From positions 62,001 to 126,000 of the forward strand of contig NZ_JAEMHM010000005.1 of the NCBI RefSeq assembly GCF_016458275.1: a DNA stretch of 64,000 bases. Reading direction: 5' to 3'. Source of the DNA: Geomesophilobacter sediminis (lineage in GTDB: Bacteria; Desulfobacterota; Desulfuromonadia; Geobacterales; Geobacteraceae). The translations under genes were made by a program, and so were the position numbers. Shown one piece after another: positions 52,966-62,317 of the stretch. The notes under the pieces were generated by a model. It did not search any database and was not told the origin of the DNA. It was given only the letters and a program-made list of their open reading frames with translations. Positions within the stretch are counted from its first letter, which is position 1. Each line of letters starts with the position of its first letter.

Positions 52966-53030
52966 ACCATATCCTCTCCGGTGTTAAAGAGGTATTAAGA
53001 TGTGGGCCAAATGCATAAAGAAACCGTTAA
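52966..53030 (-). promoter_or_regulatory. 65-bp tandem-repeat promoter module of the Ser/Thr kinase
   Basis: On the minus strand: TTAACG (53030-53025), TTTATG (53019-53014), TTAATA (52998-52993), TTAACA (52987-52982), 10 bp, then -10 TATGGT (52971-52966). The first hexamer overlaps the end of the upstream receiver gene. Confidence 0.75.
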
Positions 53031-53434
53031 GACTCGTCGATGACCTTCTTGAGCGAGGCAGAGAGATCGAAGACCGTGTAGGGCTTGGGGAGCGCATCCC
53101 GAAAGCCATGCGCCGCGAAACCGGTGAGCGCGGGGTGGCGATGGTTGCCGCTGGACGCGATCAGCCGCGCGTCCGGGTCGATGGTGAGGATGCCTTGGGC
53201 GGTCTCCTTCCCCTCCATGCCCCGGGCCGACTCCAGATCCATGATCACCGCCGCAAAGGGCGTCCCGGACTCCTGGGCCGCCCGGTAGCGGTCGATCGCC
53301 TCACGGCCGTTGCTGCAGCAGTTGGGTTTGAATCCGAGCTGGAACAGCATTTCGGAGGTCACTTCAAGGACCGTGAATTCGTCGTCGACGACGAGAATGG
53401 GACTACGCTCGGAAGGTACGGCATAGCTTGTCAT
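53027..53434 (-). CDS. Single-domain response regulator (receiver)
   Basis: 135 residues from the ATG at 53434 with GAGAGGA upstream. Receiver landmarks VVDDE, VIMDLESARGMEG, ASSG and LPKPYT. No output domain. It resembles the lone receiver at 13442-13873. It lies upstream of the Ser/Thr kinase, which also has its own promoter module overlapping this gene's end. Confidence 0.88.
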   Translation of the reverse strand: MTSYAVPSERSPILVVDDEFTVLEVTSEMLFQLGFKPNCCSNGREAIDRYRAAQESGTPFAAVIMDLESARGMEGKETAQGILTIDPDARLIASSGNHRHPALTGFAAHGFRDALPKPYTVFDLSASLKKVIDES

Positions 53435-54006
53435 GGCGGAATCCTCTCTGGCATCAGGTAGCGACTACCCTGACGCGATCCACTGGACCGCCCGGCCTCG
53501 AACGAATAACCGTCGGGGCGGCCCCTAGCGATCATCGTCTGAGTAATCATCAATCTTCCGGCACCCGCGTCTCCGCCGTGGAGACGACACAGGCTTCAGG
53601 TAACGGGGTGGAGGTTCCACTGCACCACCTCCGAGCGTCCCCGTTACGGACATCAGACGAACCGCTACCTTCTTTAAAGCAGTTCCCATGCCAGGACCAG
53701 ATCCATTTCATTCCGGCGGGTTGCCGGGAGGGGGGCAAAAAGTTGACGTCCGCGAACGGGACACCTGTCCTTTTTGCGGACGATATGTGACATGCCGCGG
53801 TACCGGCACCCGGGCAGTGTGACAAGGTGCCGGTGAAGCCCCTCAGCCTGCGGACTTCGGGAAATCGCCGGCGTCTGATTCACCCTCCCCAGCTGCACCA
53901 TTTCGTCCGGCACCCACCGCGGTCATCTTTCTTGCAAATTCTTCTGTTAATTACACGCAGTTCCGGCCGCGGTCCCGCCGGGAAACTTCTCCGGGAAAAA
54001 AAGCCG
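53435..54006. other. Structured intergenic region, possible RNA
   Basis: About 570 bp without a convincing gene but with several strong stems. One is GTAACGGGG (53600-53608) with CCCCGTTAC (53639-53647), enclosing GGAGGT (53610-53615) with ACCTCC (53627-53632). Another is GTCCGC (53748-53753) with GCGGAC (53776-53781), enclosing GGACA/TGTCC (53759-53770). A third is ACCGGCAC (53803-53810) with GTGCCGGT (53827-53834). Could be an unannotated small RNA or remnants of repeats. Confidence 0.4.
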
Positions 54007-54054
54007 TTGACAGTGATATGACGGTTGGCGTAAAAACGAATGATCATTCATTCG
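54007..54054 (+). promoter_or_regulatory. Promoter and operator of the efflux regulator
   Basis: TTGACA (54007-54012) and GTAAAA (54030-54035), 17 bp apart, then operator GAATGATCATTCATTCG at 54038-54054, which contains the perfect palindrome GAATGATCATTC. It differs from the operator at 54691-54707 at two of 17 positions. Confidence 0.75.
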
Positions 54055-54087
54055 CAGCACCAGCAGCCGCCGCAGGAGAAAAGGAAG

Positions 54088-54666
54088 ATGGAAATTGAGA
54101 AGGGAGACAAGAGGTGCGCCATCATCCGGGCGACCCTCGAACTGGTAGCGGAGCACGGGTTCCACGGAGCCCCGATGGCTGCCGTTGCCGAACGCGCCGG
54201 CGTTGCCGCCGGCACGATCTACCGCTACTTCGAGAGCAAGGATGTCCTGATCCAGGAGATCTACCACTTTCTGGAAGACCGTTTTTTCCAGGGCCTCATG
54301 ATCGGGTACCCCGAAGGGCAACCCGCCCGCGAGCGCTTTCTGCATATCGGCAAATTCCTGGTGCACTACTGCATGGAGAACCCCCTGCAGGCCCGTTTTC
54401 TGGAGCAGTTCCACAACTCCCCCTACGGGATCGCCCACCGGAGGGACAAGTTCTACGGCACCCAGGACAAGGACGTCATCTACGAGCTTTTCGCCGACGC
54501 GGTCGCCACGGGAACCGTGAAGCAGCTCCCCCTGACCGTCCTGTTCTCGCTGACCTTCTCGCCGCTGCGGGACATCTGCCGGGACCACTACCTGAACTTC
54601 ACCATGCTGGACGACGACCTGATCGCGCGCTGCGTGGAAGCGTGCTGGGATGCCGTCCGGAAGTGA
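54088..54666 (+). CDS. TetR/AcrR family regulator of the efflux operon
   Basis: 192 residues from the ATG at 54088 (AGGAGAAAAGGAAG upstream). N-terminal helix-turn-helix: IIRATLELVAEHGFHGAPMAAVAERAGVAAGTIYRYFESKDVLIQEIY. The C-terminal domain has the look of the AcrR ligand pocket. Palindromic operators lie before this gene and before the RND genes, so it likely represses itself and the pump until a toxic ligand binds. Confidence 0.93.
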   Translation: MEIEKGDKRCAIIRATLELVAEHGFHGAPMAAVAERAGVAAGTIYRYFESKDVLIQEIYHFLEDRFFQGLMIGYPEGQPARERFLHIGKFLVHYCMENPLQARFLEQFHNSPYGIAHRRDKFYGTQDKDVIYELFADAVATGTVKQLPLTVLFSLTFSPLRDICRDHYLNFTMLDDDLIARCVEACWDAVRK

Positions 54667-54690
54667 TTTTTTTTTTTGGCGGCCCAGCAT

Positions 54691-54707
54691 GAATGAACAT
54701 TCATTTG
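54691..54707 (+). promoter_or_regulatory. TetR operator upstream of the RND operon
   Basis: GAATGAACATTCATTTG; with the two bases before it, it forms the palindrome ATGAATGAACATTCAT (54689-54704). Matches the operator at 54038 at 15 of 17 positions. Confidence 0.75.
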
Positions 54708-54811
54708 CCGGTCCGCCCTGACGCCAAGGATATTCAATCGGCCCCGCCGTCCCACCGGAGGCGGGCCCACGAAAAAGCGCCCCAGGCGCATATTACGAGG
54801 GTGAGGTTTCT

Positions 54812-56056
54812 ATGAACGCAGGTTTTAAATTCAGCTTGATGACCGCTGCCGTCCTTCTGGCCGGCGCCCTGACCACCGGCTGTGGCAAGCAGGCGGCCGC
54901 CGTGCCGCAGCAGCAGGCGCCGACTCCGGAGGTGGGGATCCTCACCGTCCAGCCCCAGCCGGTCGCTTTGACCACGGAGCTCCCGGGCCGGACCTCGGCC
55001 TACCTCGTGGCGGAAGTTCGCCCCCAGGTCGGCGGGATCATCCAGCGGCGGCTTTTCACCGAAGGTTCCGACGTGAAGGAAGGGCAGGTGCTCTACCAGA
55101 TCGATCCTGCCACCTACCAGGCGGCCTACGCCAGCGCCAAGGCGGCCCTCTCCCGCGCCGATGCGAACATCATCCCGATCCGGCTCAAGGCGCAGCGTTA
55201 CAAGGAACTCGTCGCGATGAACGCGGTGAGCCGGCAGGACTTTGACGACGTTTCGGCGCAGTTGAAGGCGGCCGAGGCCGAGATCGAATCCGCGAAGGCG
55301 GCGGTGGAGACGGCCCGCATCAACCTCGCCTACACCAAGGTGACCGCCCCCATTTCCGGGCGGATCGGCCGCTCCGCAGTAACCCCCGGCGCGCTGGTGA
55401 CCGGAAGCCAGGCGACTCCGCTCGCCACCATCCAGCGTCTGGACGACGTCTACGTGGACGTGACCCAGTCCTCGGCCGAGCTCTTGAAGCTCAAGCAGAC
55501 CCTCGCCTCGGGGCAGATCAAGAGGGGGGCCAACCAGGCCACGGTGAAGCTGATCCTGGAAGACGGCACCCCCTACCCGCTTGCCGGCTCGCTCAAGTTT
55601 TCCGACGTCACCGTGGACCCGAGCACCGGTTCGGTCACCCTGCGGACCGTCTTCCCCAACCCGAAGCAGATGCTCCTCCCCGGCATGTACGTCCGTGCCG
55701 TCATCCAGGAGGGGGTGAGCGACCAGGCGATCATGGTCCCGCAGCGCGGCGTCACCCGCAACCCCGCCGGCAACGCCATGGTCTTCGTGGTCGGTAAGGA
55801 GGAAAAGGTCGAACCGCGGATCATCAAGGTGGAGCGGACCGTCGGCGACAGCTGGCTGGTGAGCGACGGGCTCAAGACCGGCGACCGCGTGATCCTGGAA
55901 GGGATCCAGAAGGCGAAGCCCGGGACCAAGGTGAAGACGGTTCCCTTCGTCGCCAAGGCGGAAGGGATGACCGGCACGGCGGGACAGCCCGCCCCCGCGG
56001 GACAGCCGGGAGCGGCCCAGCCGGGCGCCGCGGCCCAGCCAGCCAAGGCAAAATAG
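54812..56056 (+). CDS. RND efflux periplasmic adaptor lipoprotein (AcrA/MexA type)
   Basis: 414 residues. The signal sequence ends in a lipobox (LTTGC, Cys at about 24), so the protein is lipid-anchored in the inner membrane. The membrane-fusion pattern follows: PEVGILTVQPQPV, ELPGRTSAYLVAEVRPQVGGII, a coiled-coil hairpin (about 100-160), TKVTAPISGRIGRS and beta-barrel regions. The tail after KTVPFV is rich in Ala, Pro, Gly and Gln. It links the pump and the outer-membrane channel encoded next. Confidence 0.95.
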   Translation: MNAGFKFSLMTAAVLLAGALTTGCGKQAAAVPQQQAPTPEVGILTVQPQPVALTTELPGRTSAYLVAEVRPQVGGIIQRRLFTEGSDVKEGQVLYQIDPATYQAAYASAKAALSRADANIIPIRLKAQRYKELVAMNAVSRQDFDDVSAQLKAAEAEIESAKAAVETARINLAYTKVTAPISGRIGRSAVTPGALVTGSQATPLATIQRLDDVYVDVTQSSAELLKLKQTLASGQIKRGANQATVKLILEDGTPYPLAGSLKFSDVTVDPSTGSVTLRTVFPNPKQMLLPGMYVRAVIQEGVSDQAIMVPQRGVTRNPAGNAMVFVVGKEEKVEPRIIKVERTVGDSWLVSDGLKTGDRVILEGIQKAKPGTKVKTVPFVAKAEGMTGTAGQPAPAGQPGAAQPGAAAQPAKAK

Positions 56057-56246
56057 GTGAAGCACTTCCTTTGGAGAAACTAGCCCAAACGTTCCCTCTC
56101 CTTCAAGGGTCGCGCGTGAAAACGCGAGCCCGCGACGGACGGGGTGAGGATGAGCCCGTCAACCGGCTGCATCCCCGTTAGCACCCTCTCCCACCCCCCT
56201 GCCCCCTCCCGCAAGGGGAGGGGGGGAATATTTCAGGAGCTTTTCG
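56057..56246. repeat. Repeat between adaptor and pump genes
   Basis: Second copy of the CCCTCTCCTTCAAGGGTCG ... GCGACGGACGGGGTGAGGATG block pair (56093-56153), also found in the kdpB-kdpC spacer, then a C-rich/G-rich hairpin (CCCCCTCCCGCAAGGGGAGGGGG) at about 56203-56226. Confidence 0.7.
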
Positions 56247-59200
56247 ATGCCTCGTTTTTTCATCAACCGCCCGATCTTCGCCTGGGTCATCGCGATCATG
56301 ATCATGCTGGCCGGTCTCCTCTCCATCAAGAGCCTCCCGGTATCCCAGTATCCGCCGATCGCGCCGCCCCAGATCACCATCAACGCCTCTTATCCCGGCG
56401 CCTCGGCCCAGACCTGCCAGGACACCGTGACCCAGGTCATCGAGCAGAAGTTAAACGGCATCGACAACCTGATTTACATGTCCTCCACCTCCGACTCGGC
56501 CGGTGCGGTCGCCATCAACCTCACCTTCCGCGCCGGGACCGATCCGAACATCGCCCAGGTGCAGGTGCAGAACAAACTCCAGCTCGCCGTTCCGCTTCTG
56601 CCGCAGATCGTTCAGAAACAGGGGATCTCGGTCGTCAAGTCGACGCGTAACTACCTCATGATCGTCGGCCTGGTCTCCGAGGACGGCAGCATGGACCGCA
56701 ACCAGCTCACCGACTACCTGGTCTCCAACGTCCAGGACATCGTGAGCCGGCTGGAAGGGGTCGGGGAGATGCAGACCTTCGGCGCCCAAAACGCCATGCG
56801 GATCTGGGTCAACCCCTCCAAGCTGAACAACTTCCACCTCTCTACCCAGGAGGTGGCGGCCGCGGTACAGGCGCAAAACGCCCAGGTCTCCGCCGGCCAG
56901 TTCGGCGGCACCCCCTCGGTCCAAGGGCAGCAGTTGAACGCGACCATTACCGCCCGGACCCTTTTGCAGACCCCGGAACAGTTCGGGGAGATCGTGCTGC
57001 GCACCAACCCGGACGGCTCGACGGTGAAGCTCAAGGACGTCGCCGAGATCAAGATCGGCACCGAGAACTACGACATCGGGTCCTGGTACCGGGGCAAGCC
57101 GGTCGGCGCCATGGCGCTGCGCCTTGCGGCCGGCGCCAACGCGCTGGAGACGTCCTCCCGCGTCAAGGCGAAGATGGACGAGCTCTCCAAGTACTTCCCG
57201 CCCAACGTGAAGGTGGTCTATCCCTATGACACCACCCCGTTCGTCAAGATCTCCCTGGAGGAGGTGGTGCACACCCTGGTCGAGGCGGTCCTGCTCGTCT
57301 TTGCCATCATGTTCCTCTTCCTGCAGAACTTCCGCGCCACCCTGATCCCGACCATCGCGGTTCCGGTCGTCCTCCTGGGGACCTTCGGCACCCTGGCGGC
57401 GAGCGGGTTCTCGATCAACACGCTCACCATGTTCGCCCTGGTCATCGTCATCGGCCTGCTGGTCGACGACGCCATCGTCGTCGTGGAGAACGTGGAAAGG
57501 ATCATGACCGAGGAGGGGCTCTCGCCCCGCGAGGCGACCATCAAGTCGATGGGGCAGATCACCGGGGCCCTCTGGGGGATCGTGACCGTGCTTTCGGCGG
57601 TCTTCGCCCCGATGGCGTTTTTCCCGGGGTCGACCGGGGTCATCTACCGGCAGTTCTCCATCACCATCATCTCGGCGATGATCCTGTCGGTGCTGGTCGC
57701 CATGACCCTCACCCCGGCCCTGTGCGCGACGCTTTTGAAGCCGGTACAGAAAGGGCACCACGCCGGGGAGACCGGGTGGTTCGGCGGCTTCTTCCGGTGG
57801 TTCAACCGGGTGTTCGAGATGGCCCGGCACCGCTACGAGACCATCGTCGGGCGCTCCTTCGGCAAACCGCTCCGCTACCTCACCGCCTACGGCGCCATCG
57901 TCGCCTGCATGGCGTTTCTCTTCCTGCACCTGCCGACCGCATTTTTGCCGGACGAGGACCAGGGCTTTTTCTACTGCCAGGTACAGCTTCCTGCCGGCGC
58001 CACCATGGAGCGGACCACCGCGGTCTTGAAGCAGCTCCAGGACCACTTCGAGAAAAACGAAGCGAAGACGGTCGATTCGGTCCTCACCGTCGCCGGCATC
58101 AGCTTTGCCGGACGCGGCCAGAACATGGGGCTCGCCTTCGTGAAGCTCAAGGACTGGAAAGTGCGCAAGACGCCGGACCTCAGGGTCAAGGCGATCGTCG
58201 GCCGCGCCATGGCCAAGTTCTCCACCTTCCGGGACGGCCTGGCCTTCGCCTTCGCCCCGCCGGCGGTGGTCGAGCTCGGGCAGGCGAACGGCTTCGACCT
58301 GATGCTCGAAGACCGCGGCGGCGTCGGCCACGCCAAGCTCATGGAGGCGCGCAACATGCTCCTGGGGATGGCGTCCAAGAACAAGAAGATCGTCGGGGTG
58401 CGCCCCAACGGCCAGGAGGATGCCCCGCAGTTCAAGCTGGACATCGACGACGTCCGGGCCGGTGCCCTCGGGGTTTCGCTGGACGAGGTGAACAGCGTCC
58501 TCTCCACCGCCTGGGGCAGTACCTACGTCAACGACTTCATCCAGGACGGCCGGGTCAAGAAGGTCTACCTGATGTCCGATCCCAAGTACCGGATGCTCCC
58601 GGAGGACATCAACCGCTGGTACGTGCACAGCAAGGGGGGGGACATGGTGCCCTTCTCGGCCTTCGCCACGGCTAAGTGGGTGTACGGTTCGCCGCGCCTG
58701 GAGCGCTACAACGGGATCCCCTCCGTCGAGATCATGGGTAACGCCGCCCCCGGGGTGAGCACCGGCGAAGCGATGACCGTGATGGAGGAGATGATCGCCA
58801 AACTCCCCCCGGGGATCGGCTACGAATGGACCAACGTCTCCTACGAGGAGAAAAACGCCGGAGCCCAGGCCCCGGCCCTGTATGCCATCTCGCTTCTGGT
58901 CGTCTTCTTGAGCGTCGCGGCCCTCTACGAGAGCTGGACCATCCCGTTCGTCAACCTGCTCATGCTCCCGCTGGGGCTCGTCGGGGCGGTGACCGCGGTC
59001 AAGCTGCGGATGCTCCCGAACGACGTCTACCTGCAGATCGGTCTTTTGACGACGATCGGTCTCTCCACGAAGAACGCGATCCTCATCATCCAGTTCATCA
59101 AGGAGCAGATGCACCAGGGGCACCCACTGATGGAAGCGACGCTTTCCGCAGTGAAGATCAGGCTCCGTCCGGTCATCATGACCTCGCTGGCGTTCTTCTT

Positions 59201-59414
59201 CGGCACCCTGCCGCTCGCGCTGACCAAGGGAGCAGGGGCCGGCGCCCAGAACGCCATCGGCACCGCGGTGACCGGCGGTCTCCTCTCGGCGACCTTCATC
59301 GACCTGATCTTCATCCCGTTCTTCTTCGTCCTGGTCTCCCGGGCGTTTGCCCGCAAGCCCAAAGCGGCACCGGCCGCGGAATCCGAAACCACTCCTGCTC
59401 CGGAGGTATCCTGA
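56247..59414 (+). CDS. RND multidrug efflux pump, inner-membrane subunit (AcrB/MexB type, HAE1)
   Basis: 1055 residues, normal for the family. Starts [23 protein letters not shown], with 12 membrane helices in the usual 1 + 5 + 1 + 5 order and two large periplasmic domains. The proton-relay aspartates are in the [15 protein letters not shown] helix. It expels lipophilic compounds in exchange for protons; the exact substrates are not evident. Directly upstream of the outer-membrane factor gene. Confidence 0.97.
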   Translation: MPRFFINRPIFAWVIAIMIMLAGLLSIKSLPVSQYPPIAPPQITINASYPGASAQTCQDTVTQVIEQKLNGIDNLIYMSSTSDSAGAVAINLTFRAGTDPNIAQVQVQNKLQLAVPLLPQIVQKQGISVVKSTRNYLMIVGLVSEDGSMDRNQLTDYLVSNVQDIVSRLEGVGEMQTFGAQNAMRIWVNPSKLNNFHLSTQEVAAAVQAQNAQVSAGQFGGTPSVQGQQLNATITARTLLQTPEQFGEIVLRTNPDGSTVKLKDVAEIKIGTENYDIGSWYRGKPVGAMALRLAAGANALETSSRVKAKMDELSKYFPPNVKVVYPYDTTPFVKISLEEVVHTLVEAVLLVFAIMFLFLQNFRATLIPTIAVPVVLLGTFGTLAASGFSINTLTMFALVIVIGLLVDDAIVVVENVERIMTEEGLSPREATIKSMGQITGALWGIVTVLSAVFAPMAFFPGSTGVIYRQFSITIISAMILSVLVAMTLTPALCATLLKPVQKGHHAGETGWFGGFFRWFNRVFEMARHRYETIVGRSFGKPLRYLTAYGAIVACMAFLFLHLPTAFLPDEDQGFFYCQVQLPAGATMERTTAVLKQLQDHFEKNEAKTVDSVLTVAGISFAGRGQNMGLAFVKLKDWKVRKTPDLRVKAIVGRAMAKFSTFRDGLAFAFAPPAVVELGQANGFDLMLEDRGGVGHAKLMEARNMLLGMASKNKKIVGVRPNGQEDAPQFKLDIDDVRAGALGVSLDEVNSVLSTAWGSTYVNDFIQDGRVKKVYLMSDPKYRMLPEDINRWYVHSKGGDMVPFSAFATAKWVYGSPRLERYNGIPSVEIMGNAAPGVSTGEAMTVMEEMIAKLPPGIGYEWTNVSYEEKNAGAQAPALYAISLLVVFLSVAALYESWTIPFVNLLMLPLGLVGAVTAVKLRMLPNDVYLQIGLLTTIGLSTKNAILIIQFIKEQMHQGHPLMEATLSAVKIRLRPVIMTSLAFFFGTLPLALTKGAGAGAQNAIGTAVTGGLLSATFIDLIFIPFFFVLVSRAFARKPKAAPAAESETTPAPEVS

Positions 59415-59415
59415 T

Positions 59416-60828
59416 ATGAAACGGCTGCATCTCGGCCTTGCCATTACCCTGGGCGCCCTGGTCACCCTGACCGGCTGCTCGACCATGGCGCCCAAGTACT
59501 CGCGCCCGGCCGCCCCGGTTCCCGCCGCCTGGCCCGCCGGCCCGGCCTACAAACCGGTCGCCAACGGGGCCCCGTCGGCCGCCTCCATCGCCTGGAAAGA
59601 CTTCTTCACCGACGCAAAGCTGAAAAAGGTGATCGAACTCTCCCTGAAGAACAACCGCGACCTCCGGGTCGCCCTGTTGAACGTCCAGCGGGTCCAGGCG
59701 CAGTACCAGATCCAGCGCTCCGAGCTCTTCCCGCAGGTGAACGCCGGGGCCGGCTACACCGCGCAGCGGATCCCGCCCGACTTCTCCTCCACCGGGGCCG
59801 CGGTGTACTCGCACCAGACCACGCTGAACGTCGGCTTTTCCGCCTACGAACTCGACCTCTTCGGCCGGATCCGGAGCCTGAAGGACCAGGCGCTGGAAGA
59901 GTACCTGGCCACCGAGCAGGCCGGACGCGCCACCCAGATCTCGCTGATCTCGGAGGTCGCCTCCACCTGGATCGCGCTGGCGGCGGACCAGGAGCGGCTC
60001 CGGCTCGCCCGGGAGACGCTGAAGATCAACCAGCAGTCCTACGATCTCACCCGGCGCCGCTTCGAAAGCGGGGTCTCCTCCGAGCTCGACCTGCGCCAGG
60101 CCCAGACCAGCGTGGACAGCGCCCGGGTCGACATCGCCCGCTACACCTCTCAGGTAGCCCAGGACCACAACGCTCTCGACCTCCTGGTCGGCTCCCCCGT
60201 CACCGACGACCTCCTCCCGGCCGAGCTGACCGCAATCACGGCGCTGAAGGAGGTCTCCCCGGGGCTCCCCTCCGAGGTGCTGCAACGCCGCCCCGACATC
60301 CTCTCCGCCGAAGACCACCTCAAGGGGCTCAACGCCAACATCGGCGCGGCACGCGCGGCGTTCTATCCGCGGATCAGCCTCACCACCGACGTCGGGCTGG
60401 GGAGCAGCCAGCTCTCCGGGCTGTTCAAAGGGAGTTCGCGGTTCTGGGTCTTTTCGCCCCAGATCAGCGTGCCGATCTTCAACGCGGGGCTCAACAAGGC
60501 GAACCTGAAGGTCGCCGAAGTCGACCGGGACATCGCGGTGAGCCAGTATGAAAAGGCGATCCAGACCGCTTTCCGCGAGGTGGCCGATGCACTGGCCGAG
60601 CGCGGGACCCTGGGGGACCAGCTGGCCTCCCAGCAGTCGCTGGTCGATGCCGCCGCCGCGACCCGGCGTCTCTCCGAGGCCCGTTACGAGAAGGGAGTCG
60701 ACAGCTACCTCACCGTCCTCGACTCCCAGCGCGCCCTCTATGCCGCCCAGCAGAACCTGATCGGACTCAGGCTCTCCCAGGTCGGCAACCTGGTCACGCT
60801 CTACAAGGTGCTCGGCGGGGGCGCCTAG
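59416..60828 (+). CDS. RND efflux outer-membrane factor lipoprotein (OprM/NodT family)
   Basis: 470 residues from the ATG at 59416 (CGGAGGTATCC upstream), one base after the pump stop. The lipobox LTLTGC (Cys about 21) follows a short signal. Two repeated outer-membrane-efflux halves are seen, with the typical YELDLFGRIRSLKDQ and QVSVPIF-like (QISVPIFNAGL) segments. Forms the exit duct of the tripartite pump. Confidence 0.95.
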   Translation: MKRLHLGLAITLGALVTLTGCSTMAPKYSRPAAPVPAAWPAGPAYKPVANGAPSAASIAWKDFFTDAKLKKVIELSLKNNRDLRVALLNVQRVQAQYQIQRSELFPQVNAGAGYTAQRIPPDFSSTGAAVYSHQTTLNVGFSAYELDLFGRIRSLKDQALEEYLATEQAGRATQISLISEVASTWIALAADQERLRLARETLKINQQSYDLTRRRFESGVSSELDLRQAQTSVDSARVDIARYTSQVAQDHNALDLLVGSPVTDDLLPAELTAITALKEVSPGLPSEVLQRRPDILSAEDHLKGLNANIGAARAAFYPRISLTTDVGLGSSQLSGLFKGSSRFWVFSPQISVPIFNAGLNKANLKVAEVDRDIAVSQYEKAIQTAFREVADALAERGTLGDQLASQQSLVDAAAATRRLSEARYEKGVDSYLTVLDSQRALYAAQQNLIGLRLSQVGNLVTLYKVLGGGA

Positions 60829-60896
60829 AAACCTCCTCCGGCGGGTGCCTCCGCCCCGCCGGAACCGCTTCCCCATCTCATCCAGGAGGGATTGCC

Positions 60897-60983
60897 ATGC
60901 TCTTGAAAGCCTTTGTGTTCGCTTTTGCCCTGATCTGGGCGCTCATCGCCGTGGTGGCCTTCTTCCCGAGAAAGAAGAAGTAG
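60897..60983 (+). CDS. Membrane microprotein, 28 residues, last gene of the RND operon
   Basis: ATG at 60897 with a strong CCAGGAGGG site 6 nt upstream and a stop at 60981-60983. The peptide begins MLLKAFVFAFALIWALIAVV and ends FFPRKKK: a single membrane helix with a positive C-terminus. It lies 68 bp after the outer-membrane factor and 38 bp before the operon terminator, so it must be on the efflux message. By position and size it recalls AcrZ (49 residues), which binds AcrB, but the sequence does not match as far as I can see. Confidence 0.65.
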   Translation: MLLKAFVFAFALIWALIAVVAFFPRKKK

Positions 60984-61021
60984 CGCCGGCGGGGCTTTTC
61001 ATCAACCCGGCAGCAGCAGCA

Positions 61022-61053
61022 AAAGGGCCGGTCGAAATTTCGACCGGCCCTTT
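61022..61053 (+). terminator. Terminator of the RND operon
   Basis: Perfect 32-bp palindrome centred at 61037/61038 (AAAGGGCCGGTCGAAA and its complement). The right arm ends in TTTGTAC; works in both directions. Confidence 0.85.
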
Positions 61054-61291
61054 GTACAGGTAACTTCCTCGTTGTAGGTCCGTCCTTTGATCCCCTTCGA
61101 CACAAGGGAACTTCAATCCACTGCATAACCCGACCAGAGAGCGCCTCTCGCGCCTCTCGCGCCAGGAGGCCTACCCTGTGGGAGCCCCTTTCCAGGCGCC
61201 AATGACCGCGCCCCCGGTCCGGCAGCCGGCAGCCCCGCCTACGGCGGTCCGCGCCGGAATTGCCCCTCACCCGGGGTAAAGGCGCGCAGGG
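61054..61291. repeat. Degenerate REP-like region between convergent units
   Basis: A diverged element at about 61178-61202 (GTGGGAGCCCCTTTCCAGGCGCCA). No gene. Confidence 0.5.
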
Positions 61292-61747
61292 TTATTCCAG
61301 CCCCGCATCCTCACGGGCGGCATGCAGCGCTTTTTCCCAATCGACCCGGCTGCCGCCGTGCTCCTGCACGAAATGCTCGGCCGCCCGCTGATCGGCGAAC
61401 GCCCACTTGGGGCGGCGGGTCATCACGCCGCGCTCATCGCCGCCGATTACCCAGTAGGCCTTGGCTGCCGCAACCAGCTGCCGCGTGTCATGGTCGGCAA
61501 CGAGCAGCTCCTTGACCGGCGTCTGCTTTTTCTCGTCGATCTTGAAAACCGCGCAGTTCAGGCTGCAGGTTGCTTCCTGGGTGCCATCGGCAAACCGGAC
61601 CAAAGCCCTGCTGTAGCCGTAGGTCAGGCGGTCCATGCCGCAGAAGGCGCAGGAGCGGTGGTCGGCGATGTCGTCGGCCCAGAGTGTGACACCGGCCATC
61701 AGCGTGAAGGCCAGCACAGTAAGAAACCAAATCCTCCCTCTTCTCAT
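61292..61747 (-). CDS. NosL-like secreted metal-binding protein
   Basis: 151 residues with a signal peptide (about 1-25). Mature start ADDIADHRSCAFCGMDRLTYGYSRALVRFADGT then CSLNCA. The CxxCGM motif and the downstream CxxxC are the copper-binding pattern of NosL and related proteins. The absence of nos genes suggests a general copper or thiol role. It begins 13 bp after the stop of the upstream secreted-protein gene, so both are on one message. Confidence 0.75.
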   Translation of the reverse strand: MRRGRIWFLTVLAFTLMAGVTLWADDIADHRSCAFCGMDRLTYGYSRALVRFADGTQEATCSLNCAVFKIDEKKQTPVKELLVADHDTRQLVAAAKAYWVIGGDERGVMTRRPKWAFADQRAAEHFVQEHGGSRVDWEKALHAAREDAGLE

Positions 61748-61760
61748 CCTTCTCCTCCCT

Positions 61761-62267
61761 CTAGAGGATTTCTTCCTTGGTGCCGCCTTGGGGGTTGCTC
61801 TTTCGTTCGGCCCGCGACCGCATGATGGCGATCGCCGCCTTGGCTCCCTGCAGCGGAAACCGGAACACCCGGAACTCGTCGGTCTGCAGCGGGACGGCGA
61901 ATCCGATCCGGGTCGCGCGCTTCACCATGCCGTCGATCTCCTCGAAATCAGCAAAGACATAGCGGTAGGAACCGTTTTCCAACTGGCCGTCGCAAAGGAC
62001 CTTGAGCGGTGCGGAGCCGGCATCGGAATTGGCCAGGACGGTATAGGAATCGCCGGAGTTGCAGCGGGTCTCCATCCCGATGAGCCAGACGCAGGTCCCG
62101 TTGCCGGGAAAGCAGAATTCGCCCAGGAGCGCCCCGCTGTCGTTGGTGGTGGCGGCATAGAGCACGTTGTCGGTGGTGCTCTCGGTAACCCATTTGCCGA
62201 ACTCGGCACCAAGGGCCGGGCCACAGGAGAGGACCGAGGCGAGGAGGACTGCGGCGATGACTTTCAT
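61761..62267 (-). CDS. Secreted protein of unknown function, 168 residues
   Basis: ATG at 62267 with TAAGGAG upstream; the longer open frame would run into the neighbouring gene without a site. Signal peptide about 1-20 (ends PALGAEFG). The mature domain has paired cysteines (GEFCFPGNGTCVW, ETRCNSGD, KVLCDGQ) and looks like a beta-sandwich of disulfide type. No family recognised. It lies in one unit with the NosL-like gene. Confidence 0.75.
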   Translation of the reverse strand: MKVIAAVLLASVLSCGPALGAEFGKWVTESTTDNVLYAATTNDSGALLGEFCFPGNGTCVWLIGMETRCNSGDSYTVLANSDAGSAPLKVLCDGQLENGSYRYVFADFEEIDGMVKRATRIGFAVPLQTDEFRVFRFPLQGAKAAIAIMRSRAERKSNPQGGTKEEIL

Positions 62268-62317
62268 GGATGACTCCTTAGGGCCGGCGCGGCCTGAGCC
62301 GACGATCCAACCGAATC

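Noticed and set aside
53428-53790. 120-codon open frame in the structured intergenic region
   Set aside because: It begins inside the receiver gene's start region, lacks a ribosome site and spans strong inverted repeats; an RNA explanation fits better.
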